A stretch of 54,539 nt of DNA from Kiritimatiellia bacterium (GCA_017427485.1 JAFRSR010000077.1:1-54539); one strand, 5' to 3'. Counted from the stretch's first letter, positions 15,598-24,840 are shown. A program made the numbers and translations. Notes: generated from the letters alone by a model not told the origin.

Positions 15598-15628
15598 GTG
15601 TCTTGCCCTCACTTCTGGAAACGCAAAT

Positions 15629-15657
15629 ATCTTACCAAAATACACCGTTTTATGAAA
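15629..15657 (-). promoter_or_regulatory. Promoter of the CxxCH-protein operon
   Basis: The minus strand reads TTTCAT (15652-15657), 17-bp spacer ending TTTTGG, then TAAGAT (15629-15634). The -35 is weak. The leader of about 30 nt contains the ribosome site. Confidence 0.5.
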
Positions 15658-15697
15658 GTAGCATATTTTAGACGGTTGTAGAAATAAAAGATGCAGA

Positions 15698-15776
15698 TTT
15701 TCTGGCGCTATTTTATCGTTTCTGGCAGAAAATTCAGCTCGGCAGTTTGACGCATTTCCGTTCGGCTGTTTGACGC
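15698..15776. repeat. Paired direct repeats upstream of the CxxCH operon promoter
   Basis: TTTCTGGC occurs at 15699-15706 and 15719-15726. A 16-mer, TCGGC(A/T)GTTTGACGC with its leading base, occurs at 15738-15753 and 15761-15776 (14 of 16 identical). They lie 40-120 bp upstream of the -35 and could be activator sites. Confidence 0.5.
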
Positions 15777-15791
15777 GCTCAAGGCGAGCCT

Positions 15792-18700
15792 TTACTTGAA
15801 CATCAGAATGGTTCCCTTCGGGAGAACCTCAATGCGGCCCGCGCCCTTGATGCAGCCAGACTCGTGCGTCGCGTCGATGACGCCCGTGTAGGACCGCCCC
15901 GCGTGGCGGAAGGAATACGCCCGGAACGTGCCGTCGTAGTCGAGCGCCAGCGTGCCGCCGGCGGCAACGGAGATCTTCGTCTTGTCGCCAAAGGGCTTCC
16001 AGCCCGCGGCCCCGGACGTCTTCGTAAACGACACGGCGTCGATGAGCGTCGTCCGGTCGGCAGTGCCGTTATAGCCGCGTCCCTCCAGCACGATGCGCAC
16101 GTCCCCGGGCTCGGGAACCAGCACGTCGTACTCTGTGCGCTGCCAGTCGGTCGAATAGGCCAGCGGAGTGACGGTGCCGAGCGTGTTGGTGACACCGCCG
16201 ATCACGACGGATGACCGAACCGGATTCTGGCCCGATCCCCACTGCCCATTCCACTGTATTGCGTTAATGGCATGACGGGTAAGGAAGTAAAACGCCAGAC
16301 GATACCGTCCTGGCTCGGACACGTGAACCGTCTGCGCGATGGACGAGTTGCCCATGAGGCGCAGACGCTCTGGGCCCGAAATAGTGGTGACTCCGTAGAA
16401 ATAGCCATAGCTGTGGTCGTAATCCGGGTTGTCGGTTGAGATCGTCGACCAGATGATCGGCTCGACGGTGTCCGCCAAAAGTTCGTTCGTCTTGGCGTTC
16501 CTCATGACGACATCCCATCCGTTCGTCGTGAACCCGGCAGCCGGGCCTTCCGCGAAACTGCCGTTCACGACGAGGTCGTCGCACGGCACGAGTTCCACGT
16601 CGTCGATGGTGAGGCGACCGCCGCCGCTCGGCGAAATGATCGCCAGCTCCACGGGTTCGCCTGCCGCCAGAGACCAGATGCCCGCCTCGTAGCGCGCGTA
16701 GTTCGTCCCCGTGACGCGCACTTCATTCGTCTTCCCGCCGATGGCGACGGAAAGGAGGCCGACCGCAACCGTACTGGGGGAATTGTTGCACGACACCCGC
16801 GCGGCGGCGAGGGACAGCGCGTAGCGGCCAGTCTTCGGAACCGTGACGGACGTCTTCACCCACGCATCTTTGACAAGCAGGCTGCGCAGACCGTAGGGTT
16901 GCCACACGGCGCTCACGTCCCCCTGGGGATCTCCATAACTGCTCAAGTTGCTGTAGACCGGCGCGCGCGGATAGGCGATCAGGCCGTCAACGCCGGAGTC
17001 GGACGCCGTCCAGCCGCTTGCCTCGGACGCGGCAAATCGCGTCCCATGCGCCTGCGACGTCGACCACACGACATTCTCGAAGTTCGCATTCGCGATCGGC
17101 ACGGTCTGGCGCGCGTCGTGCCAGTCGAGGCGGAAGTCGTCGAACAACGCCGTCCGGTCGCCGGTCGGGACGATTTGCAGGCGGAGCGTATGTTCGCCCA
17201 CGGCCAGGTACGGCAGCAGATAGCGGTAACGCGTCCAAGGCGTCGCGAGCGCCGTCAGTCCCACGACGTTCGTACCGTCCACGAGAATGTCGACGGGAGC
17301 CTGACCGTTGCCGCCAAACCGCGCGGTCAACAGGAACGACAACTCGTAGCGGCCGGCCACCGGCAACGTAAACGACGTTTCAACGGCTGACTTGTCCTTC
17401 AGGATCAGCATGGACATGCCGTCGGGTGTCGGCTTCGGGATCAGCTGCGCGCCGCCGCTCGAATAGTAGCGCCCGTCTTTGACGATATAGACCAGCCCCT
17501 CCCGAGCCGTCCATCCTCCCACGGTTGCGCCAATGGCGAGCTGGTTGTTGGCGGCACGTTCAGCGCCGTACCCCTCGAAGTTCCCCGTGACGGCGAAGAC
17601 GCCGCGCAGCGCGTTCGAGGACATCTCCGCCTGTTCTTCCTGAACGAGTCGAACGATGGCCCCGTTCTCGACGGAAAGCGTCGCGCCATCCGGCACGGAA
17701 GCGAACGGCAGAACGCTGTCAGGAGTTCCGCCGACGTGCGTGCTCGCGGTCACCGTGCCGGGAGCCCCGTCGGAGATGGCGACAACCGACTTCGACGCGG
17801 CGTATGTCTTGCCCGCGACCGGGGTAAAGGCCACATATCGGAAGTTCGTGGCGGAGGCCGTGCCCGACACGTCCGTGAGAGCCACCGTTCCGCCGCCCAT
17901 CGCTTTGCTGGCCGCTTCCACCAGTTCAGGCGGCACCTCCAGCCTTGCGCCGTTCGCCACGCGGATTGTCTTCGGGAGCCGCCCTTCGCGCGAAATCCAG
18001 CGGTTGTTGAGATAGCGGTCCATCCGCACGCGCTCGGCGTCGGTCAGGCGGTTGGTGAACACCGCCGCCGCGTAGAGACGGTCGCCGCCCACGCGGTCGC
18101 CCGCGCCGGTCACGCCGCCGGCCTGGTACTCGCGGAAGTTGAAGAAGCTCTCCGCGCCGCACACCCGGAGCGTCGACTCGAAGTCCAGCACGGTATCCTC
18201 CTTGGGCTGCGGCGTCATGTCGGCATCCACGCGCAGGCCGTTCAGGAACGTGCGCCCCACGCGTAGCTGTTCAAGCGTCTTGTGTGACTCAATCGTAATC
18301 GGCGCGAACAGCGAATTCCAGTATTGGGCATCGCTCGTCATCGCGAAATCCTGAAGCCGATCATCCACCCTGTGCGCCGACCCGAACACGTTGCCGTGGC
18401 TCGTGTAGGTGCCCTGCACCGCAAACGCGTTCCAGGTTCTCAGCCAGGCGAAGGAATCGGCCGTCCCCGGCTGGAGCCACTTCATCCACGCACCGCTTGC
18501 GAAACCGCGGAAGTGGACGTACGGACGCCCCGCGTCGGTGGTGAGCAGAACGGGATATTTCGCCGCCGACGCGTCGGTGTAGTACGACGCGCCCTCGGCG
18601 CGCACGTACTTGAGCGTGCCCGCCGCGATGTCGGCCGCCGTCTCGCGCGCGTCGTACCACGTCGTCACCTCGCCCGCTTCGTTCGTGACCACGTTCACCT

Positions 18701-19061
18701 CGGCGTCCACCCAGAACGCCGCCTTCGCGAGGACGTCCGTCGGGACTTCCTCCGGCAGCAGACCCGTGTCGCGCGTGAACCGCACCGTACCTTCCGCCAC
18801 GTCAAGCGTGCCGTTCCCGGCCCAGATGCGCTCAAGCGGAATCGTCAACGTCCCCGTGCCGGCCTTGCGCAAGGTTCCCTCAATCAGCAACGTCTCACTC
18901 TGCACGGCGTCCAGCCCATTCGTGCCGATGAGCGTCAGGTCGCCCGTCTCCACGACCTGCACGCCCGCCGCCGCGCAAAAGAGCGCCATTGCCGCCGCGA
19001 ATGCGGCTAACTTACGCCCCCCCCCGAAACGGGCAGGAATTTTCACTTTCATCAGCTTCAT
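15792..19061 (-). CDS. Giant LamG/jelly-roll surface protein with C-terminal GTILMFK motif
   Basis: A 1089-aa exported protein (hydrophobic LAAFAAAMALFCAAAGVQV after a basic start). An autotransporter-like beta segment comes first. A LamG/concanavalin-like domain then runs from about residue 110 (AAFWVDAEVN) to about 340 (LTDAERVRMDRYLNNRW). Three related jelly-roll units of roughly 150 residues follow, each with a pattern like TSFTLPVAGRYELSFLL ... FDDFRLDW. They start near FEGYGAERAAN, NANFENVVWS and NGSFAEGPAAG and resemble carbohydrate-binding DUF642-type folds. The protein ends LPKGTILMFK, a motif shared with three other giant proteins here. No catalytic motif is seen; a glycan-binding surface role is inferred. 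Confidence 0.75.
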   Translation of the reverse strand: MKLMKVKIPARFGGGRKLAAFAAAMALFCAAAGVQVVETGDLTLIGTNGLDAVQSETLLIEGTLRKAGTGTLTIPLERIWAGNGTLDVAEGTVRFTRDTGLLPEEVPTDVLAKAAFWVDAEVNVVTNEAGEVTTWYDARETAADIAAGTLKYVRAEGASYYTDASAAKYPVLLTTDAGRPYVHFRGFASGAWMKWLQPGTADSFAWLRTWNAFAVQGTYTSHGNVFGSAHRVDDRLQDFAMTSDAQYWNSLFAPITIESHKTLEQLRVGRTFLNGLRVDADMTPQPKEDTVLDFESTLRVCGAESFFNFREYQAGGVTGAGDRVGGDRLYAAAVFTNRLTDAERVRMDRYLNNRWISREGRLPKTIRVANGARLEVPPELVEAASKAMGGGTVALTDVSGTASATNFRYVAFTPVAGKTYAASKSVVAISDGAPGTVTASTHVGGTPDSVLPFASVPDGATLSVENGAIVRLVQEEQAEMSSNALRGVFAVTGNFEGYGAERAANNQLAIGATVGGWTAREGLVYIVKDGRYYSSGGAQLIPKPTPDGMSMLILKDKSAVETSFTLPVAGRYELSFLLTARFGGNGQAPVDILVDGTNVVGLTALATPWTRYRYLLPYLAVGEHTLRLQIVPTGDRTALFDDFRLDWHDARQTVPIANANFENVVWSTSQAHGTRFAASEASGWTASDSGVDGLIAYPRAPVYSNLSSYGDPQGDVSAVWQPYGLRSLLVKDAWVKTSVTVPKTGRYALSLAAARVSCNNSPSTVAVGLLSVAIGGKTNEVRVTGTNYARYEAGIWSLAAGEPVELAIISPSGGGRLTIDDVELVPCDDLVVNGSFAEGPAAGFTTNGWDVVMRNAKTNELLADTVEPIIWSTISTDNPDYDHSYGYFYGVTTISGPERLRLMGNSSIAQTVHVSEPGRYRLAFYFLTRHAINAIQWNGQWGSGQNPVRSSVVIGGVTNTLGTVTPLAYSTDWQRTEYDVLVPEPGDVRIVLEGRGYNGTADRTTLIDAVSFTKTSGAAGWKPFGDKTKISVAAGGTLALDYDGTFRAYSFRHAGRSYTGVIDATHESGCIKGAGRIEVLPKGTILMFK

Positions 19062-19102
19062 TTTACTCTTCCTTCCTCAAAACACTTTTCCGTTGCGCGT
19101 GT

Positions 19103-19108
19103 ATTCTA
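19103..19108 (-). promoter_or_regulatory. -10 element of the giant LamG gene at 15792-19061
   Basis: The minus strand reads TTTTGGTAGAAT with hexamer TAGAAT at 19103-19108. The -35 region is weak. The leader of about 40 nt carries GAGGAAGGAAG before the ATG. Confidence 0.5.
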
Positions 19109-19128
19109 CCAAAAATCTTCGACTCTCG

Positions 19129-19162
19129 CTTGTATATACGGACAAAAAAAGTGTATAATCGG
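19129..19162 (+). promoter_or_regulatory. Orphan plus-strand promoter, copy of the AraC-gene promoter
   Basis: TTGTAT (19130-19135), 18-bp spacer, TATAAT (19154-19159). It closely matches the promoter at 20968-20996, including ATACGGACA, AAAGTGTATAATC and GC. It points at the 3' end of the minus-strand ATPase gene and has no intact gene after it. Confidence 0.6.
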
Positions 19163-19270
19163 CAGTCCGACAACCGAATCAATTGCAGTTGCGGGCAAGC
19201 CAAAGACCGAACACGCGCTTCGCGCCGCCTTTCTCAAGCGATACGGAACGCCAATGCGCGTCTGGCGCGC
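19163..19270 (+). pseudogene. Possible eroded copy of the AraC regulator N-terminus
   Basis: Downstream of the copied promoter one frame reads TESIAVAGKPKTEHALRAAFLKRYG then stops within about 20 codons. HALRAAFLK resembles the KRLRAAFFK near the start of the intact regulator, and 17 of 21 nucleotides match over LRAAF(L/F)K. No start codon is in frame. This could be a decayed duplicate; the match is short. Confidence 0.35.
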
Positions 19271-19338
19271 GGCCCAGCCGCGCCGCTGACGGCCTTCGGT
19301 GTCGCCGCATACGCAGCGGCCTTGATCTGCCCGCCCAA

Positions 19339-20901
19339 TCACTTCACGGGCAGGGCGGCGCCGCCCTTGAACTGGCGTGTGCGGCCGTTGAAGGAGAGCG
19401 CGACAGCCCAGGCGGGCTTGTCGGCCGCGCGGTACGGTGCGGCGTACTTCCTACGCTGAATCTGCGACATCGCAAGCTTCGGCGGCTTGTTCACCTTCAG
19501 CTCGAAGATGTAAGTGCCGCATGGATGGTCCGCAACGAGGTCGGTGCGCCCGCCCGCGTGCGAGACCTCCTGCATCACGCGGAAACCCTGCCCCTGAAGG
19601 AGGAACTTGAGGCAGCGCGCGTAGGAGAGTTCGTGCGGCTTCCCTTCCGTGGAGCCGTACACCGCGCCCGCGTAGAGTGCCTTGAGTCCGTCGAAGAACG
19701 TTTCCCATTTAGCAAGGCGGAGCGCCGGGCCCAGTCCGACCGCCCAGCGGGTGTCCTTGTCGGCGACAAGCCCCGCCATCAGGGCGGACAAGTCCTGACG
19801 CACCTCCTCGTCGGGGATGCGCAGGGCGTAGTCAGTGCCGTTGAAGCCGGCGATCGTCAGATACCCTGTCTGGTAGAGCATGCCCTTAACCTGAAAGGAA
19901 CGCAGGTCCGAAACGTCCAGTTCCGCCTTCATCGCGCTGCCTGGCTGGTCCATGTCGATGGCCAGCACGTCCTCCCGCCTGAGGAAGTTCATGAGGAACG
20001 ACGCCTTGCCCGTCTCAGCCCAGTAGAGCTCGAACTTCGGCTTGCGGTTCGCCATCGTGAGGTTGATGGAGACCGGGTTGTAGACGTTCTCCCCCGTGTA
20101 CTCCCAGAACCGGTAACCGTTGTAGAGCCGCTTGATTTCGCTGCGGTACGCGTCCGCCGACATCCCCATCACCTTGCGGTGCGCCTCCATGTGCTCGGAG
20201 AAGTAGCGGTCGAGTTCGTCCTCCGTGTAGCCGAGCATCGCGGCGTAGTCGTCCTCGAACGACAGGTCCACGAGCGACGAGAGGGCGGAGAACACGGAAA
20301 GCTTCGTGAACTTGCTGACGCCCGTGATCATCAGGAAGCGTATCTTGCCGGAGCGGTCTTTCATCTGCCCGTAGATGGGCGCGAGCGCGTCACGCACCCT
20401 CTCGGCCACGTCCGGGTTCTTCAGCGCCTTTGCCACGGGGTCGTCATATTCGTCGATGAGGATGACGGGCTGCTTGCCCTTTGCAGCGAGGGCGTCAATG
20501 GCGCCGCCGAAGTTGCCGGAGGGCGTTTTCTTTCGGTTGTACTTGACACCTGCGCCTGCAAGACCGGCTTCAATGCAATCGGGCAGGTTCTGCGCAAACG
20601 TGTCGTAGTCGCTTGCGGCGCACATGCCCAAGTTGAGGTAGATGACAGGGTGCTTCTTCTTCCAGTTCCAGTCCGTCTTCATGATGTCGAGGCCCTTGAA
20701 CAGCTCCCTGTGCCCCTCGAACATGGCCTTGAAGGTCGAAATCATCAGCGACTTGCCGAACCGCCTCGGGCGCGCGAGGAAAAAGAGCCGCCGCCCCCTC
20801 GCCGTGGCAAGGCGATGAAACCATGCCGTCTTGTCGACGTAAAGGCAACCCTCGCCGCGGATTGTGGCAAAGTCGTTCGCGTCTATGTCAATGTCCTGCA
20901 T
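19339..20901 (-). CDS. AAA-ATPase-like protein with C-terminal PD-(D/E)XK nuclease domain (leaderless)
   Basis: A 520-aa protein of the large, horizontally mobile AAA-ATPase_like / PD-(D/E)XK_9 family common in gut anaerobes. Seen: YVDKTAWFHRL, a P-loop variant LARPRRFGKSLMIST near residue 38, Walker B PVILIDEYDDPV, and the C-terminal nuclease core GRTDLVADHPCGTYIFELKVNK (D and E-x-K). Function in the family is not established; defence or mobile-element roles are suspected. ATG at 20901 gives the family's usual N-terminus. TAGAAT is only 7 nt upstream, so the mRNA is probably leaderless. Confidence 0.88.
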   Translation of the reverse strand: MQDIDIDANDFATIRGEGCLYVDKTAWFHRLATARGRRLFFLARPRRFGKSLMISTFKAMFEGHRELFKGLDIMKTDWNWKKKHPVIYLNLGMCAASDYDTFAQNLPDCIEAGLAGAGVKYNRKKTPSGNFGGAIDALAAKGKQPVILIDEYDDPVAKALKNPDVAERVRDALAPIYGQMKDRSGKIRFLMITGVSKFTKLSVFSALSSLVDLSFEDDYAAMLGYTEDELDRYFSEHMEAHRKVMGMSADAYRSEIKRLYNGYRFWEYTGENVYNPVSINLTMANRKPKFELYWAETGKASFLMNFLRREDVLAIDMDQPGSAMKAELDVSDLRSFQVKGMLYQTGYLTIAGFNGTDYALRIPDEEVRQDLSALMAGLVADKDTRWAVGLGPALRLAKWETFFDGLKALYAGAVYGSTEGKPHELSYARCLKFLLQGQGFRVMQEVSHAGGRTDLVADHPCGTYIFELKVNKPPKLAMSQIQRRKYAAPYRAADKPAWAVALSFNGRTRQFKGGAALPVK

Positions 20902-20908
20902 GTCGCGA

Positions 20909-20937
20909 ATTCTACCAAAACCCAGCGCATCTGACAA
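20909..20937 (-). promoter_or_regulatory. Promoter of the AAA-ATPase/nuclease gene
   Basis: The minus strand reads TTGTCA (20932-20937), 17-bp spacer ending TTTTGG, TAGAAT (20909-20914), then 7 nt to the ATG. This is the clearest leaderless arrangement in the window. Confidence 0.7.
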
Positions 20938-20967
20938 GGCCGCCGAAAACGATTTTCCACATGTGTG

Positions 20968-20996
20968 TTGTACATACGGACACAAAAGTGTATAAT
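20968..20996 (+). promoter_or_regulatory. Promoter of the AraC-family regulator
   Basis: TTGTAC (20968-20973), 17-bp spacer, perfect TATAAT (20991-20996). Divergent from the ATPase promoter, about 30 bp away. The transcript would have a leader of about 40 nt. Confidence 0.7.
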
Positions 20997-21042
20997 CAGC
21001 CAAACCGATGCCTCTCCAGGAGTTTTGCAAGGATATTTTCAG

Positions 21043-21807
21043 ATGACCGAGAAAGGAAAGAAACGACTGCGCGCGGCCTTCTTCAAGGCCCTCGGGCCGA
21101 ACGCCGCCACGTTCAAGGCGATGTTCGACGCCGCGCCCGATCTGTGCCTCAACATGAAGGACCTGCGCGGACGCTTCATGGCGCTGAACCGACGCAACTG
21201 CGAGGTGTCGGGCATCAAGGACGAGTGGGACGTGATCGGCCTCACCTCCGCCGACATCTTCCCCGCGCCCTACGCGAACGCCTACATGGCGCTCGACGCG
21301 GAGGTGCGCCGCACGGGCCGCCCCCTCCTCGACCGCATCATCGAGTTCCCCACCGACAGGTCGCGCAACTTCATGGTCTCGAACCTCTATCCGCTCTTCG
21401 GCGCCGACGGCAAGCTGATCGGCACGGCCCACGTCTACACGGTCACGTCCAAGCGCGACGCCAGGGGATTCCTCTTCCACAACATGCGCGACGCGGCGGA
21501 CTACATCATGGCGCACCTCGCCGAGCGGCTCACGATCGCCGAACTGGCGGGCCTCGCGCACATGTCCCCCAGCTCGTTCAAGAAGGCGTTCGCGGCCACG
21601 TTCGACATGCCGCCCGGGCGCTACATCCTCACGGCGCGCGTCAACGCGGCGCGCCAGCTGCTTGAGACCTCGAACACGCTCGTCGCGGACATCGCCACCG
21701 CCTGCGGCTTCTACGACCAGAGCCACTTCACGCGCGCGTTCATCCGCGAGCGCGGCGTCACGCCCGGCGCCTACCGCCGCCAGCACGGCAAGCGAAACGC
21801 CCGCTGA
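21043..21807 (+). CDS. PAS-domain AraC-family transcriptional regulator
   Basis: A 254-aa cytosolic regulator. Residues about 20-140 form a PAS sensor (MFDAAPDLCLNMKDLRGRFMALNRRNCEVSGI, then LFGADGKLIGTAHVYTVTS). Residues about 150-250 carry the two AraC helix-turn-helix motifs (LTIAELAGLAHMSPSSFKKAF and VADIATACGFYDQSHFTRAFIRERGVTPGAYRR). ATG at 21043 follows AAGGAT and excludes an upstream in-frame extension that would translate the promoter. It is convergent with the RND gene (9 nt between stops) and divergent from the ATPase gene. The ligand and targets are unknown. Confidence 0.92.
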   Translation: MTEKGKKRLRAAFFKALGPNAATFKAMFDAAPDLCLNMKDLRGRFMALNRRNCEVSGIKDEWDVIGLTSADIFPAPYANAYMALDAEVRRTGRPLLDRIIEFPTDRSRNFMVSNLYPLFGADGKLIGTAHVYTVTSKRDARGFLFHNMRDAADYIMAHLAERLTIAELAGLAHMSPSSFKKAFAATFDMPPGRYILTARVNAARQLLETSNTLVADIATACGFYDQSHFTRAFIRERGVTPGAYRRQHGKRNAR

Positions 21808-21816
21808 TCAGCCCCG

Positions 21817-24800
21817 TCATCGGTTACGCGGCTTCAGGCAGGCGCAGAGGGCCGGGATGAAGTAGAGCGAGACGAGCGTCGACACGAAGATGCCGCCGAC
21901 GGAGCCGATGCCCATCGACTGCCGCAGTTCGCTGCCGAGCCCGCCGCCGAGCGCCATCGGCAACATGCCGACGAGCGCCGCCACGCAGCTCATCAGGACG
22001 GGACGGAACTTCGACGTCGCAGCCTCCTGGACGTTCCCTGTCTGGCGCCAGGCGTCGATGATCAGGATCGCCGCGTTGACGACGACGCCGACGAGCATGA
22101 TACCGGCCAGCAGGCCGAAGATCGAAAGCGTCTGATGCGTGGCGACGACGGCCGCGAAGATGCCAAGGTAACTGAACGGAATCGTGAAGAGGATGACGAA
22201 CGGCATCGCCCACGACTCGAGAATCGCCGCCAGCAGCAGATAGGTGAGCGCAATCGCAACGGCGGTGACGAGCCCGAACTCCGCAAACGCCTCGTCCATG
22301 TATTCCGACACGCCGCCGAGCGACGCCGTGTAGCCGCGGGGGAGCTCCTTCTTCGCCCGCGCGAGCCCGTAGTCGATCACTTCGCCCATGCCGTGTCCCG
22401 GCGCGGTGTTCGCGTACACGATCGTCGAGCGCCGCTTCTCGCTGCGGACGATCTGCACCTGCTGGACGGTTTGCGTCACCGCGGCGACGGCGCCCAGCGT
22501 GAACGGCCGCCCTTCTGGTCCCGGGAAGTTCTGTTCGGCGAACTGACGTACGCCGTCGGCCTCGTCGTACCGAACGCGGATGTCATAGCTCCGCTCGCCC
22601 GCCGAGAACGTCGCCGGCGTAAGGCCCGCGAGCGAGGCGCGCAGATTGAGGCCCAGATGATAGGGCGTCATGCCGAGGTCGTTGAGCACCGCGCGGTTCG
22701 GCCGGATGCGCAGTTCGGGACGCCCCGCACGCACGTTGTTCTCCACGTCCGTCGCGATGCCGGACGACTTGAGGTCCTGCGAAACGGCAAAACACGCCTT
22801 GTCCAGCACAGAAAGGTCCTCACCCATGAGCTTGACCTGGATATACTGGGCCGCGCCGCCGACGATCGTCGGTACAAGCACGGAAGTAAGTACGTCCGGC
22901 TCATCGCTCAGCTGGGTGCGCATCAGGTTGGAGACGTCGGAAATCGTCTCACGGCGCGCGGTCATCGGACGGAGCACGAAATCAATCTGCGCGAGGTGGT
23001 TGCCGCGACCGACCTGCCCGAGTATGCCCTGCGTCTTGCCGACGGAAACCGTGTGGCACAGGACAAGCCGCTCGCCCGCCGCGTCCCGCACGTCCGCCAG
23101 CTTCGCGGCAATTGCCTGCGTACGCTCCGCGGCGCGTTCGAGCGTGATGTCGGCCGGATACTCGAGCTTGACGGACAGTTCGCCCTTGTCGAAGATGGGT
23201 ACGAAGTCCGACTTGACCTTCGGTCCGAAGAACATGAAACCGGCAACCGTCAACGCCGAAAAGATGATGATCGACGTCTTCGGGAGGCGCAGGACCACTC
23301 CCAGCGATGCGGCATAAATGCGCTCGATCCATCCATACAACCAGGTCCACGGCCATAGAACCTTCGCCAGCAGACGGTTGACGCCCGCGCCGGAGGTGCC
23401 GAGTTTCGCCGCCATCATCGGCGTCAGCGTGAACGAAACGAGCAGCGAGGCGAACGTCGAGGCCGTGACCACGATGGCGAACGGCACGAAGAACCGCCCC
23501 GCCATCGTTCGCATCGTCGCGATCGGCAGGAACACGACGATGTTCGTGAGCGCCGAAGCGGCGACCGCGAGCGCCACCTCGCCAGCCCCGCGGGCGGCGT
23601 CCCCGTTCCGGCGGGCAATGTTCTCCAGTACAACGATCGAGTTCGCGACGAGGATACCGACCGAGATGCCGACGGCGTTCATGGTGATGATGTTCGCTGT
23701 ATAGCCGAACAGCGAGAACGCGACGAGCGAAATGACGATCGTGACGGGGATCGAGACGAACGCCGTCAACGCCATCCGCCAGTCCGCCAGAAACAGAAGC
23801 AGCACGAAACCCGTGAGGAGCACGCCCTGCCAGATGGCGTCCACGCCGCCCTTTACCGTCGCGGCCACGTACGCGCCGTCGTCGCGTACCCAGTCGAGCC
23901 GCATGCCGCCCGGAAGTTCTCCGACGAGCAGATCGTAGATTTTGCGCAGGCCATCCACCGTCTTCGCCGCGTTCGCCTCGCCGCGCTTCGTCACGCGCAT
24001 CACGACGGCTGGGCGTCCGTCGAACGAGGCAATCGACTCCTTGCGCTTCGTGCCGAACGCAAACTTCGCGACATCACGCAGATAGAGCCGCGTGCCACGC
24101 ACGGTCCCAATCTCGATCCGCCCAAGGTCCTCAACGCCACGCGCCTCGGCGTCGAACATCACGGAGAACTCGCGCGCATGGTCCGAGACCTGTCCCGACG
24201 GGATCTTGAGGTTGCCCTTGCCGACCGCTTCCACAACCTGCGCGAGCGTGAGCCCGGAAGCCGAGAGCTTCGTGCGGTCAACGGTCACGACGACTTCGCG
24301 TTCCTCGCCGCCGATCAGTTCGACCGAGGCGACGCCCGAGACGGTCGAGAGACGTCCCGAGAGCCGGTCGTCCGCAAAGTCGTACAGCTCGTCGACGGAC
24401 TGCTCGCCCGTCAGCGCGAGCGTGACGACGGGAATCGCGTTCACGTCGTACTTCTGGACCTGCGGCTTCTCGGCGCCGTTCGGCAGGTCGCCCTCAATCG
24501 CCGCGATCTTCGCGCGGATTTCGTCCGCCGCGACATTCTGATCGACGTTGAGGTTGAACTCGAGCATGACCTGGCAGAAGTTGTTCGCGCATGTCGTCGT
24601 CATGTGCTTGAGGCCGTCCACCTGCACGGCCGCGTCCTCGATGGGGCGCGCGACGGACGTCTCGATCTCCTCGGGCGACGCGCCCGGATAGACGACGATG
24701 ACCGACACGTAGGGCACGACGACGTTCGGCACGATGTCGATGCCCATGTTGCGCGTCGCAAGCGTCCCGAAGAGCATCAGCATGATCAGGACGACGAGCG

Positions 24801-24840
24801 TCAGGACCGGGCGGCGGATGGCGGTATTAGAGAGAAACAT
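21817..24840 (-). CDS. RND efflux permease lacking canonical proton-relay residues
   Basis: A 1007-aa inner-membrane pump of the HAE1-type RND family, normal length. It starts with the first helix and ETSVARPIEDAAVQVDG porter motif, and shows the usual 12-helix, two-loop layout. In TM4, where AcrB has two Asp residues (D407/D408 in GLLVDDAIVVVEN), this protein reads GILVANSIVVLEN. In TM10 the AcrB lysine (K940) position reads GVVVNAAILIID. The conserved Arg of TM11 (FRPVLMS) is kept. Energy coupling is therefore uncertain. The start overlaps the MFP gene by 14 bp, last gene in the tetR operon. Confidence 0.93.
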   Translation of the reverse strand: MFLSNTAIRRPVLTLVVLIMLMLFGTLATRNMGIDIVPNVVVPYVSVIVVYPGASPEEIETSVARPIEDAAVQVDGLKHMTTTCANNFCQVMLEFNLNVDQNVAADEIRAKIAAIEGDLPNGAEKPQVQKYDVNAIPVVTLALTGEQSVDELYDFADDRLSGRLSTVSGVASVELIGGEEREVVVTVDRTKLSASGLTLAQVVEAVGKGNLKIPSGQVSDHAREFSVMFDAEARGVEDLGRIEIGTVRGTRLYLRDVAKFAFGTKRKESIASFDGRPAVVMRVTKRGEANAAKTVDGLRKIYDLLVGELPGGMRLDWVRDDGAYVAATVKGGVDAIWQGVLLTGFVLLLFLADWRMALTAFVSIPVTIVISLVAFSLFGYTANIITMNAVGISVGILVANSIVVLENIARRNGDAARGAGEVALAVAASALTNIVVFLPIATMRTMAGRFFVPFAIVVTASTFASLLVSFTLTPMMAAKLGTSGAGVNRLLAKVLWPWTWLYGWIERIYAASLGVVLRLPKTSIIIFSALTVAGFMFFGPKVKSDFVPIFDKGELSVKLEYPADITLERAAERTQAIAAKLADVRDAAGERLVLCHTVSVGKTQGILGQVGRGNHLAQIDFVLRPMTARRETISDVSNLMRTQLSDEPDVLTSVLVPTIVGGAAQYIQVKLMGEDLSVLDKACFAVSQDLKSSGIATDVENNVRAGRPELRIRPNRAVLNDLGMTPYHLGLNLRASLAGLTPATFSAGERSYDIRVRYDEADGVRQFAEQNFPGPEGRPFTLGAVAAVTQTVQQVQIVRSEKRRSTIVYANTAPGHGMGEVIDYGLARAKKELPRGYTASLGGVSEYMDEAFAEFGLVTAVAIALTYLLLAAILESWAMPFVILFTIPFSYLGIFAAVVATHQTLSIFGLLAGIMLVGVVVNAAILIIDAWRQTGNVQEAATSKFRPVLMSCVAALVGMLPMALGGGLGSELRQSMGIGSVGGIFVSTLVSLYFIPALCACLKPRNR

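Noticed and set aside
15781-15794. Terminator AAGGC/GCCTT after the giant LamG gene
   Set aside because: Only a 5-bp stem overlapping the stop codon, and no T-run follows.
19106-19342. Minus-strand frame of 78 aa between the LamG and ATPase genes
   Set aside because: No ribosome site, no family resemblance, and it overlaps the LamG promoter.
20902-21042. Upstream in-frame start for the AraC regulator
   Set aside because: The extension would translate the promoter and its TATAAT; the ribosome site is placed for 21043.
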